From positions 1 through 26,499 of the forward strand of contig JAEZID010000511.1 of NCBI GenBank assembly GCA_023416195.1: a stretch of DNA of 26,499 nt. The letters run 5' to 3'. Numbering within the stretch: the first letter of the stretch is position 1; every line of letters starts with the position of its first letter. This document shows, in pieces, positions 1-8,930 of the stretch. Position numbers and translations under genes: made by a program. The notes beneath the pieces are model-generated. The model worked only from the letters and a program-made list of their open reading frames with translations. It was not told where the DNA came from and did no database searches. This DNA comes from Pseudomonadota bacterium (GTDB taxonomy: Bacteria; Pseudomonadota; Alphaproteobacteria; Azospirillales; Azospirillaceae).

Positions 1-881
1 GGATAGCTGTTCTCCGCCGCGTCACGCCATTCCGGCGTGATCGTTGCGTCGATGCGGTCGAAAAGCATGCCCGTGCGGATGAACCCGGCGTCCGGCGCGG
101 CGTCGAGCACGCGGGCGGTCAGGAAGAGGTGGGCGGGAAGAAAGAGGTCGTCGGCGTCGAGAAACCACAGATAGCGCCCCCGCGCCGATGCGGCGCCGAG
201 ATTGCGCGCCGGCCCCGCGCCGGCGTTCCGGTTGCACGCGATCACGGCGACGCTCTGCTCGGGGTGGGCGCGGGCCCAGCCGAGCGCGCGGGCAAGCGAG
301 GCGTCGGTCGAGGCGTCGTCCACCACGCAGATGTGGACCCGCGCCGCCGGATCCCGGCTCCGCTGGTAATCCGCCGCCGCCAGCACGCTGTCGAGCGCGC
401 GTTCGATGGTATCGGCCATGTTGAAGACGGGAAGCACGACGGTGCCAACGACTTGATCGGCTTGCCGCTGCTTCACCGCCGCCAGGGCGACGGCCAGCCC
501 GCTGTCCTCGCGGCCCGAAACCGCGCCGAGCCGCGCGGCGTCCTCGTCACGCCCCTGGACCAGCCGCAGGGTTCCGAGGATCCGGGCGAAGTCGCCCGCC
601 GGCTCAAGAACACTGGCCAGGGGATCGAGGATCGCGGCGGCCTCGTCCACCGCCCCCGCGTGAAGCCGCGCCATGGCGTCGTTCAGGGCGGGCAGCAGGA
701 TGTCCTCGATCTGCCGGTCCAGAACGGCCTGATTCCGGTGCAGCCGGGCGGCGCGGAGCAGCAGGCGGAGGGCGCCGGCCCGGTTCCCCGCCCTCACCGC
801 CAGGAGGGCCATCCGCTGCAACGCCACCGCGTCGGCGGGGTCGGCGAGCAGCGCCAGCCGCGGGTCCATCTTCGTTGTCAT
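1..881 (-). CDS. GT2-family glycosyltransferase, 3' end beyond the window
   Basis: At least 293 residues are visible from an ATG at 881, and the frame is still open at base 1. The first ~145 residues are alanine-rich and helical, without a recognised domain. A GT-A fold follows: the first strand VVLPVFN at residues 148-154, the nucleotide-binding pair D188-D189 in VVDDAST, the GAGPARNLG turn, and the metal-binding motif FLDADD with D242, D244 and D245. These are the standard marks of family 2 transferases, which use a nucleotide-diphospho-sugar and act in the cytoplasm. The start lies 13 bases after the stop of the upstream GT4 gene, so the two are probably co-transcribed. A GTG at 893, overlapping that stop, is an alternative start; neither has a clear Shine-Dalgarno sequence. 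The acceptor is unknown. Family assignment is secure; biological role is inferred only from neighbours. Confidence 0.88.
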   Translation of the reverse strand, partial: MTTKMDPRLALLADPADAVALQRMALLAVRAGNRAGALRLLLRAARLHRNQAVLDRQIEDILLPALNDAMARLHAGAVDEAAAILDPLASVLEPAGDFARILGTLRLVQGRDEDAARLGAVSGREDSGLAVALAAVKQRQADQVVGTVVLPVFNMADTIERALDSVLAAADYQRSRDPAARVHICVVDDASTDASLARALGWARAHPEQSVAVIACNRNAGAGPARNLGAASARGRYLWFLDADDLFLPAHLFLTARVLDAAPDAGFIRTGMLFDRIDATITPEWRDAAENSY

Positions 882-894
882 GTCGGTCGTCACG

Positions 895-2103
895 TCAGTC
901 CACCGCCTCGACGAAGGCGCGGGCGAAGCCGCTCCACGTCCGCTCGCCGCGCACGAAGGCGCGGCCCTTCTCCGCGCAGTCGCGCGCCGCCGCGCGGTCG
1001 GTGTAGAGGCGGTCGAGCTGCTCGACCAGCTCCTCGACCGAGGACTCCCCCCAGCCCCGGCGGGTGCCGTCGGGATCGGGAACGGGCGATTGCCGGCTCA
1101 ACGGCAGGCAATTGCCCTCCCGGATCAGGTCGAGATGGCCGGTGTTGGCCGACAGGATCACCGGCACCCCGCAGGCCATCGCCTCCATGGCGACGAGGTT
1201 GGTGGCGCCCTCGCAGCGGTTGGGGAAGACGGCGGCGTGGCAGTCGGCCAGGATCGGGGCGATCTGGTCGCGGCCGAGGATGCCCATGTCGATGAAGCCG
1301 TCCGGCGCGACCCCGTGCGCCATCGCCCATTCGACGATGCGCAGTCGGCCGTTCTCGCCGATGGCCGGCGGCGTGGGGGTGTGATGGGATTCGGCGATGC
1401 TGGCCGAGGTGTGCGGCCAGTGATTGTGCCACGCGGTGACCAGCAGCGCGTCGGGGCGGCGTTCGCGGAAGCGGCGGAAGGCGGCGAGCACGATGTCCTG
1501 CCCCTTGCGGAATTCGATCTTACCGCCCGAGAAGACGACGAAGCGGTCGCCGAACCGCCCGGCCGGCGGCGCCGGGGCCAGCTCGTCGGGATCCACGCCC
1601 TGGAACGCCAGCCCGACGTCGGTGAATCCCTGCTCGATCAGCAAGTTCCGGTTGTAGGTGGAATGCACGACGATCCGGTCGTAGCTCCGCGCACGCGCCA
1701 GCACGTCCGCGTCGAAGAGAGTGTCCTCGAAAGCGATGACCCCGACCGTGCGGCTTCCCCGCAGGGCGGCGGCGGCGCCTGGAACGAAGCCGTTGCCGAG
1801 CGCCTGGAGCACGGTGGTTCCCTCCAAGCAGAGAACCTTGTCGCCGGCCTGTCGGACGAGGGCGGCGAGCCGTTGCTGGGCCTCCAGCAGCGGTTCGATC
1901 CGCGCCCGGTTCGCCGGCCGCAGCGCGCTCAGCAGGGGAGGTTCCGACAGCAGCGGCGTCCGGCCCTGGTCGAGCAGATGGAGCGCGGTGTGAAGACCGA
2001 CCAGGCCCCAGCCATGGATTTCCGAAAGCTGCCAAGTCAGAACGATAGGCTTCAGGACGATAGTCTGCGGAACGATGGTCTTCGGAACGACAGTCTGCTG
2101 CAT
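895..2103 (-). CDS. GT4-family glycosyltransferase (GT-B fold)
   Basis: This 402-residue protein has a two-domain GT-B layout. The N-terminal half opens with the strand PIVLTWQL and a glycine-rich turn (HGWGLVG). The C-terminal donor-binding half starts near FVVFSGGKIEFRKGQD, where K and R are the usual phosphate contacts, and carries the acidic pair E298 and E307 in CEGATNLVAMEAMACG, typical of GT4 enzymes. The acidic pair is spaced one residue wider than the common E-x7-E. The ATG at 2103 has a GAGGGG sequence seven bases upstream. The codons just after the start are a 15-bp tandem repeat (2041-2100), so the N-terminus reads as a run of TIVPQ-like pentapeptides whose last copy forms the first strand. 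It is followed closely by the GT2 gene and is divergent from the large fusion gene at 2226. Donor and acceptor cannot be read from sequence. Confidence 0.9.
   Translation of the reverse strand: MQQTVVPKTIVPQTIVLKPIVLTWQLSEIHGWGLVGLHTALHLLDQGRTPLLSEPPLLSALRPANRARIEPLLEAQQRLAALVRQAGDKVLCLEGTTVLQALGNGFVPGAAAALRGSRTVGVIAFEDTLFDADVLARARSYDRIVVHSTYNRNLLIEQGFTDVGLAFQGVDPDELAPAPPAGRFGDRFVVFSGGKIEFRKGQDIVLAAFRRFRERRPDALLVTAWHNHWPHTSASIAESHHTPTPPAIGENGRLRIVEWAMAHGVAPDGFIDMGILGRDQIAPILADCHAAVFPNRCEGATNLVAMEAMACGVPVILSANTGHLDLIREGNCLPLSRQSPVPDPDGTRRGWGESSVEELVEQLDRLYTDRAAARDCAEKGRAFVRGERTWSGFARAFVEAVD
2041..2100. repeat. 15-bp tandem repeat, four copies, in-frame at the start of the GT4 gene
   Basis: There are four consecutive degenerate 15-base units on the plus strand: AACGATAGGCTTCAG, GACGATAGTCTGCGG, AACGATGGTCTTCGG and AACGACAGTCTGCTG. 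The array ends directly against the start codon of the minus-strand GT4 gene. There it encodes four pentapeptides (TVVPK, TIVPQ, TIVLK, PIVLT). Because the unit is a multiple of three, copy-number change would lengthen or shorten the N-terminus without breaking the frame. Confidence 0.9.
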
Positions 2104-2225
2104 GCACGGCCCCTCGACGCCGGTTGCGAACGCCGATGACCTTCATACCGGTAGCGATGGCTGCTATGGTACCGGATCGCTTATCGAAACGCTCGGTTCT
2201 CTCGGTTGCTCGGCGCTGGATTCGG

Positions 2226-5200
2226 ATGACTTTTTCGATCGCCTTCATCGACCCGACGCGGGGCGATTATACACCGGACACGCCCCGTCGCCAGCCGCTT
2301 GGAGGATCGCAATCGGCGCTCTGCTACGTGACGGAGGGGCTGGCGGCGGCCGGTCTGACGGTCACGCTGGTCAACGGCACGCGGACGCCGGGAACCGTGC
2401 GCGGGGTGCGCTGCGTCCCCATGGCGGCGATGTCCCTCGACGCGCTGTGCGGATTCGACGTCGTCGTCCTGCTGAACGGCTGCGCGCCGGAGCTGGTGGC
2501 GCGCCTGCGCGCGGCGCCGGGGGAGCGCAGGCTCGTCCTGTGGACCCAGCACGCCGCCGACGAGCCGGCCATCCGGGAGCTGGCGGATCCGGCCTTGCGC
2601 GCCTGCTGGGACGGCTTCGCCCTGGTCAGCCGGTGGCAGATGGAGCAATACCGGGCGGCCTTCGCCATCGATCCCGCGCGCTGCGCCATCCTGCGCAACG
2701 GCATCGCCCCCGCCTTCGCCGCTCTCTTCCCGGCGGACGAAAGCGTTCTGGCGGCCAAGCCCTGGCCGCCGGTGCTGGCCTACACCAGCGCGCCCTTTCG
2801 TGGGCTGGACGTGCTGCTGGACAGCCTGCCCCACATCCGCGCGGCGCTGCCGGGAACGCGGCTGCGCGTCTTCTCCAGCCTGGAAGGGTACCAGATTCCA
2901 GCCGCCGAGGATCCCTATCGCGCGCTCTACCAGCGGTGCCGGGACACCGAGGGCGTCGAGTATGCCGGCGCGCTGTCGCAGGACGATCTGGCGGGGGAAC
3001 TCAGGGCCGCGACCTGTCTGGCCTATCCCAACCGCTTCCCCGAGACCTCCTGCATCGCGGCGATGGAGGCAATGGCGGCCGGCTGCCTGATGGTGTCGAG
3101 CCAGCTCGGCGCGCTTCCCGAAACCACGGAGGGCTTCGCCCGGCTCATTCCGGTGCCGGCGGCGCCGGCGGAGCACGCCCTTCGCTTCGCGGAAGCGGTG
3201 GCGGACGCGCTTCGTCCGCTCCGCGAAGAATCCGCCGCCTGGGATCGGCGGCTTCGCCGGCAGGTCGATCACGCCACGGCGACGATGGGCTGGCCGGTCC
3301 GGGCGCGGGAATGGATGGGCTGGCTCGGCGAACTGCGGCGGCGGCCGGCGGCCCATACGGCGGCTCATATGGTGGACCAAGCCTCCGCAGCGCGGATCGC
3401 GGCCGGCGTCGCGCAGTCCCAGACGCATCTGCTGGAGGCGCTGGGCGCCCACCTGAACGCCGGCGCGCGGGAGGGGGACGGGCGGATCGCCGATGCCCGC
3501 TGGCAGGCGGAGGCGCATGGAATGATCGCCCTCATCGAGGGATTGCTCCGCCTCGACCACAACACGGAGGAACGGCGTTCCGCCGTCTGGGCGACGCTTC
3601 GCGGCTACGACGCGTGGCTGGCCCACCGCACGGTTCTGCCGACCCTGCCGCGCGTGCCGGTGCCGCCCGGCGGGCGGCGGGTGTACGACTGCTTCCAGTT
3701 TCACAACGAACTGGAGCTGCTGGAGGTGCGGCTGGCCGAGCTGTACGGGGTGGTCGACCGCTTCGTGCTGGTGGAGGCGACCTACACCCACGCCGGCGAC
3801 CCCAAGCCGCTTCACTACGCCGAAAACCGCGCCCGCTTCGCCGCCTACGCCGACAAGATCGTGCATGTCGTGGTGGCCGACGATCCCGGCGGCTTCGCCT
3901 GGCAGCGCGAGGCCCACCAGCGCGAGGCCATCGCGCGCGGCCTGGAGGATTGCGGACCGGACGACCTGATCATCGTGGGCGACGCCGACGAGATCCTGCG
4001 CGCGCCGGTGGTCGAGCGGCTGCGCCACGAGCCGGACGGCGGCGCCGGCCTCTTCGCGCCGCAGCTCGACATCTTCCTCTATTTCCTCGACCTGAAATCG
4101 CCCGAGCCCTGGGTGTCGGTGGCGGCGGCCCCCTGGAACCTGATCCGCCGGATCGGGCCCAACCGCGCGCGCTATCTGGCCAAGCAGGGGATCGGGCGGG
4201 TCGTGCCGAACGCCGGCTGGCACTTCACCTGGATGGGCGGCATCGAGCGTTTCCGCGCCAAGCTGGAATCCTTCGCGCACCGCGAGATGATCGCCGGCAT
4301 CGACGGCGAGGCCGCCGAGAAGGCCGCCGAGAACCTTGAACGGTTGCGGCGGTTCTACGCGACGGGCCGTTTCGAGGCCGGGCCGGTGCCCGGCATGTGG
4401 ACCGGCCTCGCTCCGGTTCCGGTCGATGCCACCTATCCGGCTTCGATCCGCGACCGGCTGCCGCATTTCCGGCGGATGGGCTGGCTGGTGCCGACGCCGG
4501 AGCCGACAACGGAGCCCGACCGCGACGCCCTCCTCGACGCCGCGCGGACCCATGCGGCGGCCGGCCGGAGCGGGCGGGCGGCGGACGCCTACCGCCGCGC
4601 CGTGGCGCTCGATCCCGCCTGCATCGACGCCTTCGACGGTCTGGCGACCCTCGCGTCCGGCCTCGATGCGCTGGGACCGCTGCGGCGTTGCGTCGTCCTC
4701 GACCCCTGGGGCAGCTTCCACCGCTTCGCCCTCGCCCGCGCGTGCCTGATCGGCCGCCGCTACGGGGAGGCGTTGGGGATCCTGCTGGAACTGGCCGCCC
4801 GCGAGTCGGACGATCATCGCGTCCATGGCAATCTCGGCGTGGCGCTGAAGAATCTCGGCCGCTACGCCGAGGCGGAAGGTGCGGGCCGCCGGTCGCTCGC
4901 GCTGCATCCGGCCGAGCCCGGCGCGCTGAGCAACCTCGGACTCACCCTGTCGGCCCAAGCCCGTCACGACGAGGCCGCCCGCGTCCTTCGGCGCGCGGTG
5001 GCGCTGGCGCCCGATTTTCCCGACGCCCGCCTCAACCTCGCCCTGGCGCTGGCCGCCCTGGGACAGGACGAGGCGGCGGAAGCCAGCTGTCGGGCGGTCA
5101 TCGACCGGCAGCCGGACAACGCCCTGGCGCATCTCACGCTCGCCAATTGCCTGCTGCGCCGGGGAGAGCTGGAACGGGGGTTCGCCGAATACGAATGGCG

Positions 5201-6146
5201 CACCCGCCTTAATGATGGCCGCCTCAATAATGGCCGACTGAACGATGGCGGCATCAAGCCGCGCGACCCGGGCACGCCGTCCTGGCGGGGCGAGGATCCG
5301 AAGGGGCGGACGATCCTGCTGCACGCCGAGCAGGGGCTTGGCGACGGCATCCAGTTCGTCCGCTACGCCGCCATGCTGCGCCGGATGGGGGCGCGGGTGA
5401 TCGTGGAGTGCGACGACGCGCTGGCCCGTCTCTTCGCCACCCTCGACGGCGTGGAACGGGTGGTCCGCCGCTCCGATCCGACCCCGCCGCACGACGCCTG
5501 GGCGGCCCTGATGAGCCTTCCGCATCTGCTGGGCACCACGCTTGCCACCATTCCGGCGGAGGTGCCCTATCTGCGCGCCGAACCGGAACTGGCGGAGCGG
5601 TGGAGAACACGGCTGGCGACGACCGCAGGGTTGCGGGTGGGGCTGGTCTGGGCCGGCAACCCGGATTTCGGGCACGACCCGCAACGGTCGGTTCCCCTGG
5701 CCGCGCTGCTGCCGCTGATGACGGTCGAGGGGGTGTCGTTTTTCGGCCTTCAGAAGGGCGGCGGGCGGCGGGAGCTGGACGGTTGGCAAGGGCGGCTGCC
5801 GCCCTGCTTCACCGACCTCGGGGACGAGATCGGCGATTTCGCCGACACCGCAGCGATCCTCGCCAATCTGGATCTGGTCGTCTGCGTGGACACGGCGGTC
5901 GCGCATCTGGCCGGCGCGCTCGGGCGGCCGGTCTGGACGCTGCTGCGCGACGTCGGCGACTGGCGCTGGCTCGACCGGGGCGAGCGCACGCCCTGGTACC
6001 CGACCATGCGCCTGTTCCGGCAGGAACGGCCGGGCTCGTGGGATTCGGTCGTCGCCGGGGTCGGGGCGGCGCTCACCCGTCTGCGGGCAGGGCCGGCACG
6101 TCGAACGGCTCGGGCGGCAGGCCGGCGGCGTGCCGCTCCCACATGA
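2226..6146 (+). CDS. Four-module protein: GT4 - GT17-like - TPR - GT9-like
   Basis: One frame of 1306 residues. Residues ~1-400 are a GT4 module: glycine loop RQPLGGSQSALCYVTEG, then E273 and E281 in PETSCIAAMEAMAAG. Residues ~480-750 resemble GT17 (beta-1,4-GlcNAc transferase type), beginning RRVYDCFQFHNELELLEVRL and carrying D586-A-D588 in IIVGDADEI. TPR repeats occupy ~768-992. A 15-bp repeat encodes a linker (RLNDG units, ~996-1010). Residues ~1028-1280 are a GT9-like (heptosyltransferase-type) module with VGLVWAGNP and D1222 in CVDTAVAHLAGALG. I chose the ATG at 2226 because the first Rossmann strand (MTFSIAFID) begins there; upstream ATGs (2124, 2136) would add a basic leader without fold. 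Its 3' end overlaps the convergent gene at 6073 by 74 bases. The product may add several sugars in sequence or act as a TPR-guided scaffold; this is inference. Confidence 0.9.
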   Translation: MTFSIAFIDPTRGDYTPDTPRRQPLGGSQSALCYVTEGLAAAGLTVTLVNGTRTPGTVRGVRCVPMAAMSLDALCGFDVVVLLNGCAPELVARLRAAPGERRLVLWTQHAADEPAIRELADPALRACWDGFALVSRWQMEQYRAAFAIDPARCAILRNGIAPAFAALFPADESVLAAKPWPPVLAYTSAPFRGLDVLLDSLPHIRAALPGTRLRVFSSLEGYQIPAAEDPYRALYQRCRDTEGVEYAGALSQDDLAGELRAATCLAYPNRFPETSCIAAMEAMAAGCLMVSSQLGALPETTEGFARLIPVPAAPAEHALRFAEAVADALRPLREESAAWDRRLRRQVDHATATMGWPVRAREWMGWLGELRRRPAAHTAAHMVDQASAARIAAGVAQSQTHLLEALGAHLNAGAREGDGRIADARWQAEAHGMIALIEGLLRLDHNTEERRSAVWATLRGYDAWLAHRTVLPTLPRVPVPPGGRRVYDCFQFHNELELLEVRLAELYGVVDRFVLVEATYTHAGDPKPLHYAENRARFAAYADKIVHVVVADDPGGFAWQREAHQREAIARGLEDCGPDDLIIVGDADEILRAPVVERLRHEPDGGAGLFAPQLDIFLYFLDLKSPEPWVSVAAAPWNLIRRIGPNRARYLAKQGIGRVVPNAGWHFTWMGGIERFRAKLESFAHREMIAGIDGEAAEKAAENLERLRRFYATGRFEAGPVPGMWTGLAPVPVDATYPASIRDRLPHFRRMGWLVPTPEPTTEPDRDALLDAARTHAAAGRSGRAADAYRRAVALDPACIDAFDGLATLASGLDALGPLRRCVVLDPWGSFHRFALARACLIGRRYGEALGILLELAARESDDHRVHGNLGVALKNLGRYAEAEGAGRRSLALHPAEPGALSNLGLTLSAQARHDEAARVLRRAVALAPDFPDARLNLALALAALGQDEAAEASCRAVIDRQPDNALAHLTLANCLLRRGELERGFAEYEWRTRLNDGRLNNGRLNDGGIKPRDPGTPSWRGEDPKGRTILLHAEQGLGDGIQFVRYAAMLRRMGARVIVECDDALARLFATLDGVERVVRRSDPTPPHDAWAALMSLPHLLGTTLATIPAEVPYLRAEPELAERWRTRLATTAGLRVGLVWAGNPDFGHDPQRSVPLAALLPLMTVEGVSFFGLQKGGGRRELDGWQGRLPPCFTDLGDEIGDFADTAAILANLDLVVCVDTAVAHLAGALGRPVWTLLRDVGDWRWLDRGERTPWYPTMRLFRQERPGSWDSVVAGVGAALTRLRAGPARRTARAAGRRRAAPT
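5211..5255. repeat. 15-bp tandem repeat, three copies, in the TPR-GT9 linker
   Basis: Three units (AATGATGGCCGCCTC, AATAATGGCCGACTG, AACGATGGCGGCATC), preceded by a partial copy, encode a flexible RLNDG/RLNNG linker. The array lies just after the last TPR motif (EYEWRTR) and before the GT9-like module. At the same point the paralogue at 12271 has the unrelated QAVWPWNRDF. The unit size and the AAYGATGG core match the array at 2041-2100, although the rest of the unit differs. Confidence 0.85.
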
Positions 6147-8856
6147 TCCGGTAGGCCCTTTCGAGGTGCCGGGCGAAGCGGGGCGTGTCGAACAGCGCGG
6201 CCGTCCCCCGTCCCCGTTCGAGCCGGGACCGGTAGGCGCCGAGCCGGTCGGGGTCGCCGGCCAGCCGCACCGCCAGTTCCTCGTACTCCGCGAAGTTCGC
6301 GGTGATCGTCTCCGGCAGGCCGGCGGCGGTCAGCAGGCTGGCCGCGACGCGCGACGCGAAGGTGTCCCCCATGCGCGTCACCACGGGCAGCCCCATCCAC
6401 AGCGCGTCCGAAACGGTCGTGTGCCCGGTGTAGGGGAAGCTGTCGAGGAAAAGGTCGGCCAGACGGTAGCGGGCGAGGTGCTCCGCCTGCCGCCGGTGGG
6501 GGGCGAACACCAGACGCTCCGGGTCGATGCCGTGGCGGGCCGCCTCGCGCCGCAGATTGGCGGTGGCTTCGGGGTTGGCGTCCATCAGCCAGAGGACGCT
6601 GCCGGGGACGCGCGCCAGGACGCGTATCCACAGGGCGAACAGGGCCGGGGTGATCTTGAAGGGCGCATTGAAGGCGCAGAAGACGAAGCCCTCCGGCGGC
6701 AGCCCGCAGGCGGCGCGGCCGGGGACGGGCGCGTCCAGGGGGCGCCGCCGGTCGTTGACCTGATAGGCGTCCGGCATCCGCACCAGCCGCTCGCGGTAAT
6801 GGGGCTGATGCTCCGGCGGGGTGACGATGCGGTCGCCGATGGCGTAGTCGATGACCGCCGCGCCCAGGGGTCCCGGATAGCCCAGATAGGCGACCTGCAC
6901 CGGCGCCATCCGCCGGGCGAGCAGGTCCAGCCGGGCGTCCCGCGTGTAGCCCTTGAGATCCACCAGGATGTGAACCCCATCGGCGGCGAGCGCCGCCGCA
7001 ACCCCCGCCGCGTCCAGCTTCCGGATGTCGCGGAAGAGGTCGAAGCCGGCCTCCAGCCGGCGGCGCATCGGGCTGCCGTCGTCGGGGCCTTGGGAATAGC
7101 CGAGGATGCGGAACCCCGCGCGGTCGTGCCGCTCGAACAGCTCCGCCGTCAGATAGGCGGTGGCGTGCTCGTGGAAATCGGCGGACAGATAGGCGACCGT
7201 GAGGCGGCCGTCGGCGCCGACCGGCCGCCACGGCGCGGGATCCGCGATTTCGGCGGGCCGCACCATCGCCGCGTGAAAAACCCGGGCGGAGCGGCCCTGC
7301 TGCGCCGGGCTGCTGTCGATCAGCAGCGTGAGCAGGGGCAGGGCAAGCCCGAGATCGCCGTCGATGACGCGGAGGATGGCTTGACTGAGCGCGGCATGGT
7401 CGCGCCAGTCGCAGGCCGACAGCGTCGCGAACAGCCGGTCGCTCAGGGCGCTCGTCTGATCCGGCGCCAGCGTCCAGACCCGGCCATAGGCCGTCGCGGC
7501 GGCGGAAAGGGCGCCGGAGGCGCGCAGGGCGTGGCCCATCTCCCGGTGGATGTCGGCGGACTCCGGCTGGAGCGCGAGGGCCCGGCGGTGGGCGGCAACC
7601 GCCGCCCCGGCCCGACCCAGTTCACGGAGCGCGGCGCCCAGCTGCGCGAAGGTCTGGGCGGACGCCTGTCCGCCGGACAGCCGGAGCGCGCGGGTCAGCA
7701 GCGGCAGGGCTTCCTCAGGCCCTCCGAGCAGGCCGAGGTTGGAATAGGCGTCGGCAAGGTCCGGCTTCAGCGCGATGGTGACGGCAAGGCGGGAGCGCGA
7801 CGCCGCCCGGAACCCCAGCGCGAATTCGGTCACGCCGAGCAGGAAGGACGCCTCCACCTGATCGGGACGCACGGCCAGGATGGCGCGGCAGACCGCCCGG
7901 CTGTCCGCCGCCCGCCCGTCCTGATAGAGCCGGAAGGCCGTCGCCACGGCCTGGGCCAGCGGCATGTCGCGCAGGCTGGGCGGCGGCACCGGAACGACAT
8001 GGCAGAGCGGGCGGGTCACCGTGCCGCCGCCGGGCGTGGACAGGCTGTGCGGTTCGGCCTTGCGGGCGTGGTGGTAGCCGGCCAGATGGACGATGCCGAG
8101 CGGCGCGTGGGGAAGCTGCGGCTCCAGCAGCACCCGGCCGTCGTCCGAGCAGAGTGGCGGCGCCCGGAAGCAGATCCAGTTGCAGGTCGCCGGCAACTGG
8201 CTGAACGGCAGGCCGCCGGTCCGCAGGGCGACGTTGAGGGCGACCTGCTCGCTGACGAAAAGGATGGTGCGGCGCAGGGAATCCGCCAGCAGCCGTCCCC
8301 AGAGGTCCCAATGCGGCGCGTCCCGCCGCGCGGCGAAGACGCCGCAGTTCAGCAGCGGATAGGCGCAGAGGTGGCGCGCCGTCGCCTCGTCGAAGCAGGC
8401 CTTGTACCACTCGTGAAGATGCAGGGCGTAGGGCGTGCCGTTGTAGAGGGGCGTGTAGGAGCGGTCGAGTTCCGGCACGATGGCGAAGCCCGTCGCCTCC
8501 GCCCCCCTCAGCAGCAGGTCCACCGCGCTCCAGTCCTGAACCCAGCAATCCGCGTCGAGCCACAGGATGATCTCCGCGTCGGGCACGTGACGCGGCAGGT
8601 GCGGGCGCGACAGCATCGCCTTCATGTATTCGGGCACCGGCCGTCCGGGCGGGAGATCCCAGCCGGTGACCACGCAGCGGACGTCCTGGGCGCCCAGCCA
8701 GTCGCGGGCCGCCGGACCGAGCCCGACGTCGAGCACCACGATCAGCGCCACGGCGCCCTGCGGGCAGCCGCGGATCGAGCGGACCAGCCCCTGGAGCAGG
8801 GGGAGATAGGCGTCGTCGCCGGCCGTCACGATGGCGAAGCGGTGGGCGGCGGTCAT
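6073..8856 (-). CDS. GT8-like - TPR - GT41 (OGT/SPINDLY-type) glycosyltransferase fusion
   Basis: A 927-residue protein with two transferase modules. Residues ~5-270 form a GT-A module like GT8, with D101-A-D103 in LWLDADCW, LNCGVFAARRDAP, EQVALNVAL and a closing HLAGYHHARK. Residues ~295-480 are TPR repeats. Residues ~545-915 are a GT41 module. Set against human O-GlcNAc transferase it keeps H564 (SADFHEHA), H629 (VHILVDLKGYT), K734 (FNAPFKITP) and H812-T-T with D817 (YTGHTTVSDALWMG), which match H498, H558, K842 and the H920-T-T/D925 group. GT41 enzymes transfer a sugar to Ser/Thr of proteins, or to Asn in the HMW1C branch, in the cytoplasm. The GT8 module could extend that first sugar, which is inference. 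The ATG at 8856 has only a weak ribosome site. The gene is divergent from the methyltransferase gene, 74 bases away. Confidence 0.9.
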   Translation of the reverse strand: MTAAHRFAIVTAGDDAYLPLLQGLVRSIRGCPQGAVALIVVLDVGLGPAARDWLGAQDVRCVVTGWDLPPGRPVPEYMKAMLSRPHLPRHVPDAEIILWLDADCWVQDWSAVDLLLRGAEATGFAIVPELDRSYTPLYNGTPYALHLHEWYKACFDEATARHLCAYPLLNCGVFAARRDAPHWDLWGRLLADSLRRTILFVSEQVALNVALRTGGLPFSQLPATCNWICFRAPPLCSDDGRVLLEPQLPHAPLGIVHLAGYHHARKAEPHSLSTPGGGTVTRPLCHVVPVPPPSLRDMPLAQAVATAFRLYQDGRAADSRAVCRAILAVRPDQVEASFLLGVTEFALGFRAASRSRLAVTIALKPDLADAYSNLGLLGGPEEALPLLTRALRLSGGQASAQTFAQLGAALRELGRAGAAVAAHRRALALQPESADIHREMGHALRASGALSAAATAYGRVWTLAPDQTSALSDRLFATLSACDWRDHAALSQAILRVIDGDLGLALPLLTLLIDSSPAQQGRSARVFHAAMVRPAEIADPAPWRPVGADGRLTVAYLSADFHEHATAYLTAELFERHDRAGFRILGYSQGPDDGSPMRRRLEAGFDLFRDIRKLDAAGVAAALAADGVHILVDLKGYTRDARLDLLARRMAPVQVAYLGYPGPLGAAVIDYAIGDRIVTPPEHQPHYRERLVRMPDAYQVNDRRRPLDAPVPGRAACGLPPEGFVFCAFNAPFKITPALFALWIRVLARVPGSVLWLMDANPEATANLRREAARHGIDPERLVFAPHRRQAEHLARYRLADLFLDSFPYTGHTTVSDALWMGLPVVTRMGDTFASRVAASLLTAAGLPETITANFAEYEELAVRLAGDPDRLGAYRSRLERGRGTAALFDTPRFARHLERAYRIMWERHAAGLPPEPFDVPALPADG

Positions 8857-8930
8857 GGTGCGTCACCAGCCCCAGCCCGGCTTGAACATGGCCTGCGACA
8901 GAGGGGCGTCCGTCCTGCTATCAACGCGAG

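Noticed and set aside
2124..2225. N-terminal extension of the large fusion protein from the ATG at 2124
   Set aside because: The extra 34 residues are basic and unlike a signal peptide or the GT4 fold, which begins at the ATG at 2226. A 6-bp CCGGTA/TACCGG dyad (2148-2175) lies there and is more in keeping with a control region, but is too short to claim.
2181..5906. Minus-strand open frame of 1241 codons opposite the GT4-GT17-TPR-GT9 gene
   Set aside because: It lacks domain motifs and has an Arg/Gln/His/Gly-rich antisense composition, while the plus strand shows four domain families.
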